Positions 1 to 7,923 of a stretch of DNA of 64,000 nt are shown here, piece after piece. A program made the position numbers and the translations under genes. The notes under the pieces are model-generated. The model made no database searches. It was not told the DNA's origin and saw only the letters and a list, made by a program, of their open reading frames with translations. Where the stretch lies: NCBI GenBank assembly GCA_910586065.1, contig CAJUGI010000002.1, forward strand, positions 185,968-249,967. Direction: 5' to 3'. The first letter of the stretch is position 1. Every line of letters begins with the position of its first letter. This DNA comes from an uncultured Christensenella sp. GTDB taxonomy: Bacteria > Bacillota > Clostridia > Christensenellales > Borkfalkiaceae.

Positions 1-1
1 G

Positions 2-559
2 CTTACCACCCTCGTAAAATATTACGACTGCGACGAAAAACACGTGGAGCACGTGGTTAATCTCAGTATTCAGCTCTTTAAGCAACTGCGCGTATTGCAT
101 AAATTCCCCCGCCAATATCTTAAAGTTTTAAAGGTTGCGGCAATGCTTCACGATTGTGGAATGCGCATAAAATATTATAACCATCAGCGGCACAGCTGGT
201 ATATGATTTTAAATTCCACGCTTTACGGCGTGTCTCACCGCGATATCGTCCTTGCCGCGTTCACGGCGTGCTGTCATAAAAAAGAGGATATCAATATGTA
301 CGACTGGATGCGCTATAAGGACGTGGTTTCGGAAGACGATTTGGAAATCGTCAAAAAACTCGGCGTAATGCTCCGCATTGCCGAAAGTCTGGACAGGGCC
401 AATTCCGGCACGATAAAGAGCATTAACTGCGACATATTGGGCGATTCCGTGATTATGAAGACGGAAGTGGACGGCGATGCAACTTTGGAAATACGCAATG
501 CAATGACGGCGGCAACCGAATTCAGAAAAGCTTTCCATAAAAATTTAGAACTTTTATAA
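2..559 (+). CDS. Ppx/GppA-family phosphatase, C-terminal part (5' cut by window)
   Basis: This is the C-terminal HD-like domain of an exopolyphosphatase / guanosine pentaphosphate phosphatase-family protein. The family hydrolyses terminal phosphates of polyphosphate or pppGpp in the cytoplasm. The reading frame is open from base 2. The visible part carries the AAMLHDCGMRI motif, where His-Asp marks the HD fold, followed by NHQRHSWYMI and the LRIAESLDRANSG segment typical of the Ppx C-terminal domain. The N-terminal actin-like ATPase-fold domain lies outside the window, so which substrate it prefers cannot be judged. It ends 50 bases before maf. Confidence 0.85.
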   Translation, partial: LTTLVKYYDCDEKHVEHVVNLSIQLFKQLRVLHKFPRQYLKVLKVAAMLHDCGMRIKYYNHQRHSWYMILNSTLYGVSHRDIVLAAFTACCHKKEDINMYDWMRYKDVVSEDDLEIVKKLGVMLRIAESLDRANSGTIKSINCDILGDSVIMKTEVDGDATLEIRNAMTAATEFRKAFHKNLELL

Positions 560-609
560 AGTAACGTTGCCGCCTGTGAAGGCGGCAATTATTATTAAAG
601 GTGAAACCA

Positions 610-1167
610 ATGAAATACGTACTTGCCAGCGCTTCGCCGCGGCGCAGGGAATTGCTGTCGCAGATACTTGAAAATTTCGAAGTGGTTCCCGCTGTTGCGG
701 AAGAAAAAGTCAACCTCTCGCTGTTTCCCGAAAATATGGCTTGTTCGCTTGCCGAAAGCAAGTGCGACGAAGTTTTTTTGAATAATCCCGAAAAAATCGT
801 AATCGGTTGCGATACAATAGTTGTTTTCAAAAACGAGGTTTTGGGTAAACCGAAGGACAGAGAAGAAGCGGTAAAAACTCTTAAAATGCTTTCAGGCAAA
901 ACGCATTACGTCATCACAGGCGTATGCGTCCGCAGTAAAAATAGAAAAGTAGTCGATTTTGATAAAACCGAAGTTAAATTCAACGTTTTAACCGACGAAT
1001 TTATACAAAATTACGTTAACGGCGGGTCTCCTATGGATAAAGCCGGCAGCTACGGAATACAGGACGGCGGCGTGGTAAACGTTTATTACGGCAGTTACAC
1101 AAACGTAGTCGGTTTGCCGGTGGCGCTCACAAAAAAACTTATCGAAGAGGTAATAAAAAACTCATGA
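610..1167 (+). CDS. maf: Maf-family nucleotide pyrophosphatase
   Basis: Maf proteins hydrolyse (d)NTPs, often modified ones, to the monophosphate and are linked to septum control in Firmicutes. The N-terminus LASASPRRRELL is the Maf signature. It is followed by the conserved VIGCDTIVVF acidic strand, GKPKDREEA, and the SYGIQDGG segment. Length, 185 residues, is normal. I chose the ATG at 610 because AAAGGTG lies 6 bases upstream; an in-frame GTG at 601 overlaps that site. The gene overlaps the next one by ATGA, so the two are probably co-translated. maf next to mreB-type genes is a common Firmicutes arrangement. Confidence 0.95.
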   Translation: MKYVLASASPRRRELLSQILENFEVVPAVAEEKVNLSLFPENMACSLAESKCDEVFLNNPEKIVIGCDTIVVFKNEVLGKPKDREEAVKTLKMLSGKTHYVITGVCVRSKNRKVVDFDKTEVKFNVLTDEFIQNYVNGGSPMDKAGSYGIQDGGVVNVYYGSYTNVVGLPVALTKKLIEEVIKNS

Positions 1168-2183
1168 AAAAAATAGCCGTCGATTTTGGTTCGGGTACAA
1201 CCAAAATTTATATTCCGGGTTGCGGCGTGGTCCTGTGCGAAGCTACGTGTGCGGCCGTAGAAGAGTATGAAGAAAACGGACAAACGGTATTCGGCGTAAA
1301 GGCTTTGGGCGATAAAGCTCGCGCTCTTTCGGGCAGGGCGGCAGTAAATACGCACATTGTTAATCCTGTTGTCGAGGGCGATATAAAACACGAAAAACTT
1401 GCCGCCGCTCTTTTAAAATATTTTCTGGAAAAAATCGAACTTGGCGGAACGAAGGCTAAGCGCGTCGAAGCAATCTTTACTTTACCCTGCGGAATTAAAT
1501 CACAAATCAAACAAAAATACGTACGTCTCGCTCAGAATTGCGGTATCGGCGCGGCTTACTTCACGTTTGTTCCCTTTGCCGCGGTGCTCGGACATAATGT
1601 GTCGCTCGGCGAAAGTACTCCGGTATTTTCACTCGATATCGGGCAGTCGGTTACAAATATAGCCGCTTTTTCAAAGGACGGCGTAATTTCGGGGCTTTCC
1701 GTCAATCTCGGCGGCGGGAATATAGACGTGCATTTAATCGACGAACTCGCCGAAGGCAACAATTTCAAAATAGGCACATTAACGGCGGAAAGGCTTAAAA
1801 ATACGGTAGGCAGTCTTTTGGAAGACGATAATAAAATGCTCGTTATCGACGGCAGACAAATTTCCAACGGCGCGCCCGTCTCGCTTGCCGTCAATTCTTC
1901 GCAGATATACGACGTAATCACAACTTACGTCGATAAAATTTTAGATTACGCAACTTTAGTAATTTCCGAACTTCCCGCCGAAGTGGCGTCCGCAGTAATG
2001 CGCGGCGGAGTGTATCTTTCGGGCGGCGTTGCCAAAATGGACGGGCTCCCCGAATATATTGAAAAAAAATTAAGCATCCCCGTGAACGTTGCGGAAGAAC
2101 CCCGCCTTGCCGCGGTAATAGGTGCCGGAACAATTCTTTCTTCCGACGACCTGTTAGACGCTTTCGCGTCCGTCGAAACGTAA
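1164..2183 (+). CDS. MreB/Mbl-like bacterial actin, divergent
   Basis: A 339-residue actin-fold protein. Visible ATP-binding motifs are phosphate-1 VDFGSGTTKIY near the N-terminus, phosphate-2 FSLDIGQSVTNIAAF around residue 155, and the adenosine motif GGVYLSGGVAKMDG around residue 285. MreB homologues polymerise under the membrane and guide cell-wall synthesis. This copy differs from classical MreB at several motif positions (LSGGVAKM where MreB usually has LTGGGALL), and mreC and mreD do not follow it. It is therefore probably a paralogue rather than the main MreB. It starts within the maf stop codon (ATGA). An FtsA- or PilM-type assignment is possible but less likely. Confidence 0.8.
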   Translation: MKKIAVDFGSGTTKIYIPGCGVVLCEATCAAVEEYEENGQTVFGVKALGDKARALSGRAAVNTHIVNPVVEGDIKHEKLAAALLKYFLEKIELGGTKAKRVEAIFTLPCGIKSQIKQKYVRLAQNCGIGAAYFTFVPFAAVLGHNVSLGESTPVFSLDIGQSVTNIAAFSKDGVISGLSVNLGGGNIDVHLIDELAEGNNFKIGTLTAERLKNTVGSLLEDDNKMLVIDGRQISNGAPVSLAVNSSQIYDVITTYVDKILDYATLVISELPAEVASAVMRGGVYLSGGVAKMDGLPEYIEKKLSIPVNVAEEPRLAAVIGAGTILSSDDLLDAFASVET

Positions 2184-2209
2184 ATTAATGTAACAATTCA
2201 ACTTAAAAA

Positions 2210-2245
2210 CACGCGGCGCGGAGCATTGCTCCGCGCCGCGTTTAT
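2210..2245 (+). terminator. Rho-independent terminator after mreB-like gene
   Basis: A 15-bp perfect stem, 2210-2224 with 2228-2242, with a 3-base ATT loop. The tail is short (TTTATAATTTTA). Confidence 0.85.
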
Positions 2246-2335
2246 AATTTTATGGGCAAAACTAGCTAACTAACGGTTAAATTAATACAAACTTAAATCT
2301 GACTGCGTTACACTTAATAAAAAAGGAGTGCATTT

Positions 2336-2599
2336 ATGAAATCGATTATAGCTAAAATGTATGATTGCGGGCAACCGTCGTATGAAACCATAAAAGATAG
2401 CAAAGAGTATTATGAAAATATGCAAGAATTTTGCAATTGCGTAGAGGATTTTAAAAGCGGGTTAACCGAAAAGCAAAAGAAAGTTTTTGAAAAACTTGAA
2501 GATTTACATGATAATATGGAGTATGAGTCCGGCTTAACAAGATACGTTGCGGGGTTTAAGTTCGGTTTAAAGGCGGGCTTAGAGGCGGGCGAAGATTAA
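2336..2599 (+). CDS. Small DUF6809-like protein
   Basis: An 87-residue acidic, mostly helical protein of unknown function. It begins MKSII, has a charged middle and ends AGFKFGLKAGLEAGED. The same pattern (MKSII start, hydrophobic GFKxG near the end) occurs in the protein at 21601, so the two are paralogues. Both resemble the small DUF6809 family common in gut Clostridia; that family name is from memory of the pattern. A strong AAGGAG site precedes the ATG. No xre gene adjoins this copy, unlike the one at 21601. Confidence 0.7.
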   Translation: MKSIIAKMYDCGQPSYETIKDSKEYYENMQEFCNCVEDFKSGLTEKQKKVFEKLEDLHDNMEYESGLTRYVAGFKFGLKAGLEAGED

Positions 2600-2622
2600 C
2601 AGATTATTTCCTTGCTTTTTTG

Positions 2623-2651
2623 TTGCCAAACACCGGCTTATTTTATATAAT
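2623..2651 (+). promoter_or_regulatory. lepA promoter, apparently leaderless
   Basis: TTGCCA at 2623-2628 and TATAAT at 2646-2651 with a 17-base spacer. The predicted start of transcription falls at about 2658-2659, which is the A of the lepA start codon, and there is no Shine-Dalgarno site. Confidence 0.7.
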
Positions 2652-2658
2652 ATTGAAT

Positions 2659-4464
2659 ATGGCAAACAAGAGTAATATCCGAAATTTTTGTATAATCGCC
2701 CACATCGACCACGGCAAATCTACCCTTGCCGACAGACTTATGGAGCGCACGGGGCAGGTTTCCGAACGCGATATGGAAGCCCAGCTTTTGGACAGTATGG
2801 ACATCGAGCGCGAACGCGGCATTACAATTAAGCTCACTCCCGTAAGAATGTTTTACAAGGCGAAGGACGGAGTTGAATACGAATTTAATCTTATAGATAC
2901 CCCGGGGCACGTGGACTTTACTTACGAAGTCTCGCGCTCTCTCGCCGCGTGCGAGGGCGCAATATTAATTGTGGACGCGTCGCAGGGGGTAGAGGCGCAA
3001 ACGCTGGCAAACGTTTATCTCGCTCTTGAAAACAACCTTGAAATTTTGCCCGTAATCAACAAAATCGACCTTCCTTCCGCCCGCCCCGACGAGGTAAAAA
3101 AAGAAATAGAGGACGTAATCGGTCTGGACGCTTCAAACGCTCCCCTTATTTCCGCAAAGGAAGGAATAGGCGTAGACGACGTTTTAGAAGCGATAGTAAC
3201 CGCTTTCCCCGCACCCGAATGCAATGAAAACGTTCCGTTAAAGGCGCTCATTTTCGACAGCTATTACGACAATTACAAGGGCGTAATTCTCTTCGTCCGC
3301 ATCAAGGACGGCAAAATAAAAGCTGGTGACAAAATTAAAACTTTCCGCTCGGACAAGGTTTACGAAGTTGTGGAAACGGGCGTGTTTGCCCCCGATTTAT
3401 CCCCCAAAAACGGGCTTTCCGCGGGCGACGTAGGTTATGTTGCGGCATCTATTAAATCCATTCAGGACGTAGCCGTCGGCGATACTTTAATAAATGCGGA
3501 ATACCCCGCCGCCGAACCTCTTCCCGGTTACAAAAGGGTGCAAAGCGTTGTTTTCTGCGGAATTTACCCGTTAGACGGCAGTAAATTCAACGACTTAAAG
3601 GACGCGATTTTAAAATTACAGTTAAACGACGCGTCGTTATTGTTCGAACCGGACAGCTCGGTTGCGTTGGGTTTCGGTTTCCGTTGCGGCTTTTTGGGGC
3701 TTTTGCATATGGAAATTATTCAGGAGCGCATCGAGCGCGAGTTCGGGCTTGAAATAATTACCACAGCTCCTTCGGTAAGCTATAAAGTAATAAAAACCGA
3801 CGGCGAAGAACTGTTTGTGGACAACCCTTCGCATTTGCCTCCGGTGTCCGAAATAGAGCATATGGAAGAACCGATTGTTAAGGCGGACATCTATTCCCCG
3901 CCCGACTATCTTGGGCAGATTATGGATTTGTGCCGCGAAAAGAGGGGGGTATTTTTGCAGATGACCTATCTGGATAAATCCCGCGTGCGGCTTGAATATA
4001 ACCTGCCTTTGAATGAAATAATCTTCGACTTTTTCGACCAGATTAAATCGCGTACGCGCGGTTACGCCAGTTTCGATTACGAACTGATAGGCTACGAGCG
4101 CAGCAAGCTTGTAAAATTAGACATAATGTTAAACGGCGACGTTTGCGACGCGCTCTCTATGATTGTGCACGAGGATTCGGCTTATACCCGCGGCAGAACG
4201 CTTTGCGAAAATTTAAAGGAAGCAATTCCGCGCCAGCTTTTCGAAGTTCCAGTGCAAGCGGCAATAGGCGGCAAAATAATCGCACGCGAAACGGTTAAAG
4301 CTGTGCGTAAAGACGTGCTTGCCAAGTGCTACGGCGGCGACATCACCCGAAAGAAAAAGCTTTTGGAAAAGCAGAAAGAGGGCAAAAAGCGTATGCGCCG
4401 CGTTGGTAACGTTGACGTGCCCTCGGAAGTCTTTATGCAGATATTGAAGACCAATAAGGACTGA
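2659..4464 (+). CDS. lepA: Elongation factor 4 (LepA) GTPase
   Basis: LepA is a ribosome-associated translational GTPase that affects initiation and back-translocation. The protein has G1 IAHIDHGKSTL at about residue 10, the switch region ERERGITIK, G3 DTPGHVDF, and G4 NKIDLP. The LepA-specific C-terminus with TRKKKLLEKQKEGKKRMR follows. Length, 601 residues, is typical. The start at 2659 gives the normal LepA N-terminus (MANKSNIRNF); an upstream in-frame codon would run back through the promoter. It stops 2 bases before the next gene, which has its own AAGGA site. Confidence 0.97.
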   Translation: MANKSNIRNFCIIAHIDHGKSTLADRLMERTGQVSERDMEAQLLDSMDIERERGITIKLTPVRMFYKAKDGVEYEFNLIDTPGHVDFTYEVSRSLAACEGAILIVDASQGVEAQTLANVYLALENNLEILPVINKIDLPSARPDEVKKEIEDVIGLDASNAPLISAKEGIGVDDVLEAIVTAFPAPECNENVPLKALIFDSYYDNYKGVILFVRIKDGKIKAGDKIKTFRSDKVYEVVETGVFAPDLSPKNGLSAGDVGYVAASIKSIQDVAVGDTLINAEYPAAEPLPGYKRVQSVVFCGIYPLDGSKFNDLKDAILKLQLNDASLLFEPDSSVALGFGFRCGFLGLLHMEIIQERIEREFGLEIITTAPSVSYKVIKTDGEELFVDNPSHLPPVSEIEHMEEPIVKADIYSPPDYLGQIMDLCREKRGVFLQMTYLDKSRVRLEYNLPLNEIIFDFFDQIKSRTRGYASFDYELIGYERSKLVKLDIMLNGDVCDALSMIVHEDSAYTRGRTLCENLKEAIPRQLFEVPVQAAIGGKIIARETVKAVRKDVLAKCYGGDITRKKKLLEKQKEGKKRMRRVGNVDVPSEVFMQILKTNKD

Positions 4465-4466
4465 AA

Positions 4467-5051
4467 ATGATAAACGGCGACGAAAAGACGATAATAAAAA
4501 ATTTTATAGAGGGAAAAATTTCGTCCGAAGATTTTCAAAACGAGGTCGTAGAAAACGACGGACTTCAAAATTATCTCGAAAACAACGCTCGTTATACGCC
4601 GCGGTTTTTAAAGGAGTCGGGCGATAAGCTTTGGGTGTATCTCGCGTGTATCGACGTCGGCTATGTCGGCGGAAGATACGATATGCACGCGTTGGTTTAC
4701 GAGCTTTTCAAGGAAAACGATTATAAACCTGCAAAGAAGTACGCGGACGATTTCAGAGTGTATTTAAAGCTTTTAGAAGCTGTAGGATACGTAGATTGTC
4801 CGGAAATTACGGAAGAACTCATAAGGAGTTTGCCGCCCGTGAAATTTTCCGAAAAGGTTAAAATCTTAAAGACGAAGATAAAGGAAATTTTCCGTTACGA
4901 CGAAAACCCGCCCGAGTGGATTCAGGAACCCGATTGGCAATGCAGAAACGGAAAGCCGATGATATTCAGGGGGCAATACGATATCGACGGCGGTTGCCGC
5001 TACATTTTTTATGACGACGAGGGTATAATAGAGATAGAGCAATATGATTGA
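4467..5051 (+). CDS. Unknown protein downstream of lepA
   Basis: A 194-residue soluble acidic protein I cannot assign. It starts 2 bases after lepA behind AAGGA and overlaps the next gene by 8 bases, so it belongs to the lepA-hemW operon. The N-terminal half is helical and charged. The C-terminal 40 residues contain NGKPMIFRGQYDIDGG and RYIFYDDEGIIEIEQYD, which looks like a small beta-meander. This build (acidic, aromatic-rich, no signal peptide) resembles immunity-type proteins, but that is only a resemblance. Confidence 0.6.
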   Translation: MINGDEKTIIKNFIEGKISSEDFQNEVVENDGLQNYLENNARYTPRFLKESGDKLWVYLACIDVGYVGGRYDMHALVYELFKENDYKPAKKYADDFRVYLKLLEAVGYVDCPEITEELIRSLPPVKFSEKVKILKTKIKEIFRYDENPPEWIQEPDWQCRNGKPMIFRGQYDIDGGCRYIFYDDEGIIEIEQYD

Positions 5052-5367
5052 ACACGGTAACGGATTTTTCGAGCGGGTTTACGACGTTGTTAAGAATATT
5101 CCCGAGGGCAAGGTTTCAACCTATGGCGACGTTGCCCGCGCAATCGGCGCGCCGCGCTGTGCAAGGCAAGTGGGTTGGGCGCTTCACTGTAACCCTCAGC
5201 CGGGGGTTATCCCCTGCCACAGAGTTGTGTTTGCCGACGGCTCGTTAACTTCGGGCTTCGCTTTCGGCGGCATAGATATTCAAAAGGCAATGCTTTTATC
5301 CGAGGGCGTGGAAGTGTCGGCAGATAACAAAATAAATCTTAAAAAATTCCGTTGGGAGGGCGGCTAA
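5044..5367 (+). CDS. MGMT-family methylated-DNA cysteine methyltransferase-like protein
   Basis: A 107-residue protein consisting only of the DNA-binding/active-site domain of the Ada/MGMT family. It has the wing-helix part IPEGKVSTYGDVARAIGAP and the active-site motif IPCHRVV, which keeps the alkyl-accepting cysteine. Alkyltransferase-like proteins (ATL) usually replace this Cys, so this one may still be a true methyltransferase that moves alkyl groups from O6-alkylguanine. Typical Ogt is about 160 residues, with an extra N-terminal domain absent here. It overlaps both neighbours: by 8 bases upstream, and by 1 base with hemW (TAATG). Confidence 0.88.
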   Translation: MIEHGNGFFERVYDVVKNIPEGKVSTYGDVARAIGAPRCARQVGWALHCNPQPGVIPCHRVVFADGSLTSGFAFGGIDIQKAMLLSEGVEVSADNKINLKKFRWEGG

Positions 5368-6485
5368 TGGCTGGAATTTACGTTCATATTCCGTTCTGTA
5401 AATCTAAATGTTCTTATTGCGACTTTACGTCGTTTCCGGACAAACTTTGTTATGCCGAAAGTTATATGGCGTGCGTTTACCGCGAAATGGCTATGCGTTC
5501 GGCGGAGCTTAAAGATTACGTCTTTCAAACGCTATATATAGGCGGGGGAACGCCTTCGGTAATCGATGAAAATTACATAGCAATGCTTATTGCGGCGGCA
5601 AAAAAATATTTTAATTTAACCGCCGACGCCGAAATTACGATAGAAATGAACCCCGGCACTGTTAGTGCGAAGAAGATACAAACTTATTTAAAGTGCGGAG
5701 TAAACCGCTTTTCCGTTGGACTGCAAACGGCGGTTGACAGCCAACTTGCCGATTTGGGCAGAATACATAATTTAAAGGATTACTTAAACTGCGCAAAGCT
5801 TTTAAAGGGGCGAAATTTCAGCGCCGACGTAATGTTCGGTTTAAAAAATCAAACCATAGCCGACTTGGAAAAATCCATCGAAACCGCGGCATATTCGGGC
5901 GCTAATCACATTTCAACCTACGCATTGACTCCGGAAGACGGCACTCCGATTTACACCGAATATTTAAACGGCGAACTCCCCGACGGGGACGAGGTTGCCG
6001 ATATGTACGCGTTCATAGTAAAAAAACTCCGCTCCCTCGGCTACGAGAGATACGAAGTTTCAAACTTTGCAAAGCGCGGAAAAGAGAGCCGACACAATTT
6101 AAATTACTGGAAGAGGGGCGAATATATAGGCTTCGGCGTTTCCGCTTCGTCGTGCATAAACAATGTGCGAATGACTAACACCTTCGATTTGGATGAATAT
6201 TTCAAATGTATTCTGTCAAATCATTTTGCGGTGGTAAATCGCGAAGAAATTGACAAAGCGGGGCAGGAAGAGGAGTTTATAATGCTCGCCCTGCGCACAG
6301 CCGCGGGAATAAATCTGGAAGATTACGCCTCCCTTTTCGGAGCGGACTTCACGCAAAAATATGCGAAAGCAATTCAAAAGACCCGCGAATATGTTGAGTT
6401 TTCGCCAAAAACTTTTAAAATCAAAGACGAATACCTTTTCGTGCAAAACAGCATAATCATAGAATATTTAAACGCCGGAGCTTAA
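5367..6485 (+). CDS. hemW: HemW-like radical SAM heme chaperone
   Basis: A 372-residue radical SAM protein of the HemW/HemN-like family. The cluster motif is C11xxxC15xxC18 in HIPFCKSKCSYCDF. A GGGTPS SAM-binding segment follows, then NPGTV, SVGLQ and DVMFGL. HemW proteins bind heme and insert it into target enzymes; older annotations call them coproporphyrinogen oxidase. The start at 5367 sits in TAATG with GGAGGG upstream at 5355-5360. lepA followed by hemW is a conserved order in Firmicutes, where hrcA-dnaK often follows, but not here. Confidence 0.93.
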   Translation: MAGIYVHIPFCKSKCSYCDFTSFPDKLCYAESYMACVYREMAMRSAELKDYVFQTLYIGGGTPSVIDENYIAMLIAAAKKYFNLTADAEITIEMNPGTVSAKKIQTYLKCGVNRFSVGLQTAVDSQLADLGRIHNLKDYLNCAKLLKGRNFSADVMFGLKNQTIADLEKSIETAAYSGANHISTYALTPEDGTPIYTEYLNGELPDGDEVADMYAFIVKKLRSLGYERYEVSNFAKRGKESRHNLNYWKRGEYIGFGVSASSCINNVRMTNTFDLDEYFKCILSNHFAVVNREEIDKAGQEEEFIMLALRTAAGINLEDYASLFGADFTQKYAKAIQKTREYVEFSPKTFKIKDEYLFVQNSIIIEYLNAGA

Positions 6486-6500
6486 CCGGCGTTTTTGCTT
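6471..6500 (+). terminator. hemW terminator
   Basis: AACGCCGG at 6471-6478 pairs with CCGGCGTT at 6486-6493, followed by T-rich sequence. The stem begins inside the last hemW codons. Confidence 0.85.
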
Positions 6501-6536
6501 TTAAATAATGCATTTACGGACGTATTTAAAAAAATT

Positions 6537-7199
6537 TTATCCCTGCAGCGACTTTGTCGCCAAAATTTTTCCGCTTTCTCCGTCAATCAGAAAGGCGGTT
6601 ATATGTTTTGTTTTGTCGCAGACGCCCACATAGTAATAACACCCCTCGTCGTATAAAAGCCGTACGAATATTTCTCCGTCGAAAAGGTTGTTCTTCGTCA
6701 ACCCTTCAAATAGCGGCTTATCGTGCTCGGCAACACAGTTTACCGCCTGCTCGCAGCTCATAACGCCCGAATACTTCACCGAAAGCGCGTTAAAGGTTTT
6801 GCTTTCACCGTCGAAAGTTAAAGTCACTTCAACCCCGTCCTTTTTGAAGGGCGGCGCTGAAAAACTCAGTTCAAACCGTTTGTCAACAGCCTGGTAATTC
6901 ATCTCGCCGCCGTGCCCCTCAACACTCACTTCAAGTTCTTCGGGGTTCTTGGGGAGAGAAACGAAAATTTCCACAAGCGGCGAAACGTCTCCCACGTATC
7001 CGTCCGCGGCAAACGGCTGTTCTTTTTCGGAACACTGAATTTTTATCGATACCGAGTCGTCCTCGTAAAGATATACTTCGCTTCGCTTTTCGGAAATATA
7101 TTTAGTATAATCCACGCCTCTGCCGCATCCTATAAGCGGCAAAAGAATTGCGGCGAGCGCCGCTGTAAAAGTTAAAATCAACGTGCGTTTTCTTGTCAT
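6537..7199 (-). CDS. Putative lipoprotein of unknown function
   Basis: A 220-residue protein with a lipoprotein signal: MTRKRTLILTFTAALAA, then the lipobox LIGC near residue 25, so it should be lipid-anchored on the outer face of the membrane. The rest is beta-rich with a repeated pattern of short strands. The C-terminal third contains CYYYVGVCDKTKHITAFLIDGESGKILATKSL, resembling a small PepSY/YpeB-like strand-turn. No family can be named with confidence. It is the only minus-strand gene between hemW and the guaB operon and appears monocistronic. Confidence 0.7.
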   Translation of the reverse strand: MTRKRTLILTFTAALAAILLPLIGCGRGVDYTKYISEKRSEVYLYEDDSVSIKIQCSEKEQPFAADGYVGDVSPLVEIFVSLPKNPEELEVSVEGHGGEMNYQAVDKRFELSFSAPPFKKDGVEVTLTFDGESKTFNALSVKYSGVMSCEQAVNCVAEHDKPLFEGLTKNNLFDGEIFVRLLYDEGCYYYVGVCDKTKHITAFLIDGESGKILATKSLQG

Positions 7200-7254
7200 A
7201 AAATATTTATATTTTACAACTCGTAAATTATGATTATTTTATAATTTCAAACAG

Positions 7255-7283
7255 TTGCGTTTTTAAATCGGGTGTGATAAAAT
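7255..7283 (+). promoter_or_regulatory. Promoter of the 7315-guaB unit
   Basis: TTGCGT at 7255-7260, a 17-base spacer, and TAAAAT at 7278-7283. It lies upstream of the membrane protein gene that is translationally coupled to guaB. Confidence 0.6.
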
Positions 7284-7314
7284 AATCCAAATAATCTTAT
7301 AGCATTCGGTTTGG

Positions 7315-7923
7315 GTGAAAGGTTTGAATAAAGTAATTTTTAAAACCGCCTTAAAGACGGTGCTGGCGGTAATAATCGCATTTATACTCGCTTTAATAAT
7401 TCTCTGCTTCGGATTTCCGCGTACAACTGCGGATATTTGCCAAAGTTTCGGCAACTATTCGCTTGCCGCAAGTTTTTCGTCGCTGAATTATAAATACTAC
7501 GGAGATGTTGACGATTTATACGCCTGTGCAAATTACAGCATTCTGTCAAAAGACGATAAAAAGATAATAAGCTACTGCAAACAGTTTGCCGACGACGAAA
7601 GGTTCGAAGACTATTGTGCGGATAAAGACGGCGTAAAGCAATGGGTTTTAAGCAACCTTTCCGCCGCGCAATACCGCAGGGGTGACAAAGAGGGCGCCTT
7701 AAAAACCGCCGAAAGCTCGCTTGCAGGCTCAAACGGTTTTCCTTCCGGCAACGCCGTTGTTTCTTTGACGATTGAAGTCGGCAAAGCAATGGACAAGCAG
7801 ACTGCAACGGCGCTCAAAGAGTTTCTCGACGGGGCGAATGTCGTTCCGTCCGCGGATGAACAGGCAACTTTTGATAACGTTATGAAAATTTTAACTACTG
7901 TAATAAATCACCAAGGAGAGTAA
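7315..7923 (+). CDS. Membrane-anchored unknown protein upstream of guaB
   Basis: A 202-residue protein with one N-terminal hydrophobic helix (about residues 9-33, rich in Ile, Leu and Ala) and an extracytoplasmic-looking or cytoplasmic helical domain. The domain repeats an Asn-Tyr-Ser / Ala-Ala pattern suggestive of TPR-like helices (YACANYSIL, SNLSAAQYRRGDKEGALKTAESSL). The start is uncertain: GTG at 7315 or TTG at 7324, neither with an ideal ribosome site. Its stop codon TAA overlaps the guaB ATG (TAATG), so translation is coupled. Function unknown. Confidence 0.65.
   Translation: MKGLNKVIFKTALKTVLAVIIAFILALIILCFGFPRTTADICQSFGNYSLAASFSSLNYKYYGDVDDLYACANYSILSKDDKKIISYCKQFADDERFEDYCADKDGVKQWVLSNLSAAQYRRGDKEGALKTAESSLAGSNGFPSGNAVVSLTIEVGKAMDKQTATALKEFLDGANVVPSADEQATFDNVMKILTTVINHQGE

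Noticed and set aside
2620..2658. Upstream in-frame start for lepA
   Set aside because: The added residues are encoded by the promoter itself and do not match LepA.
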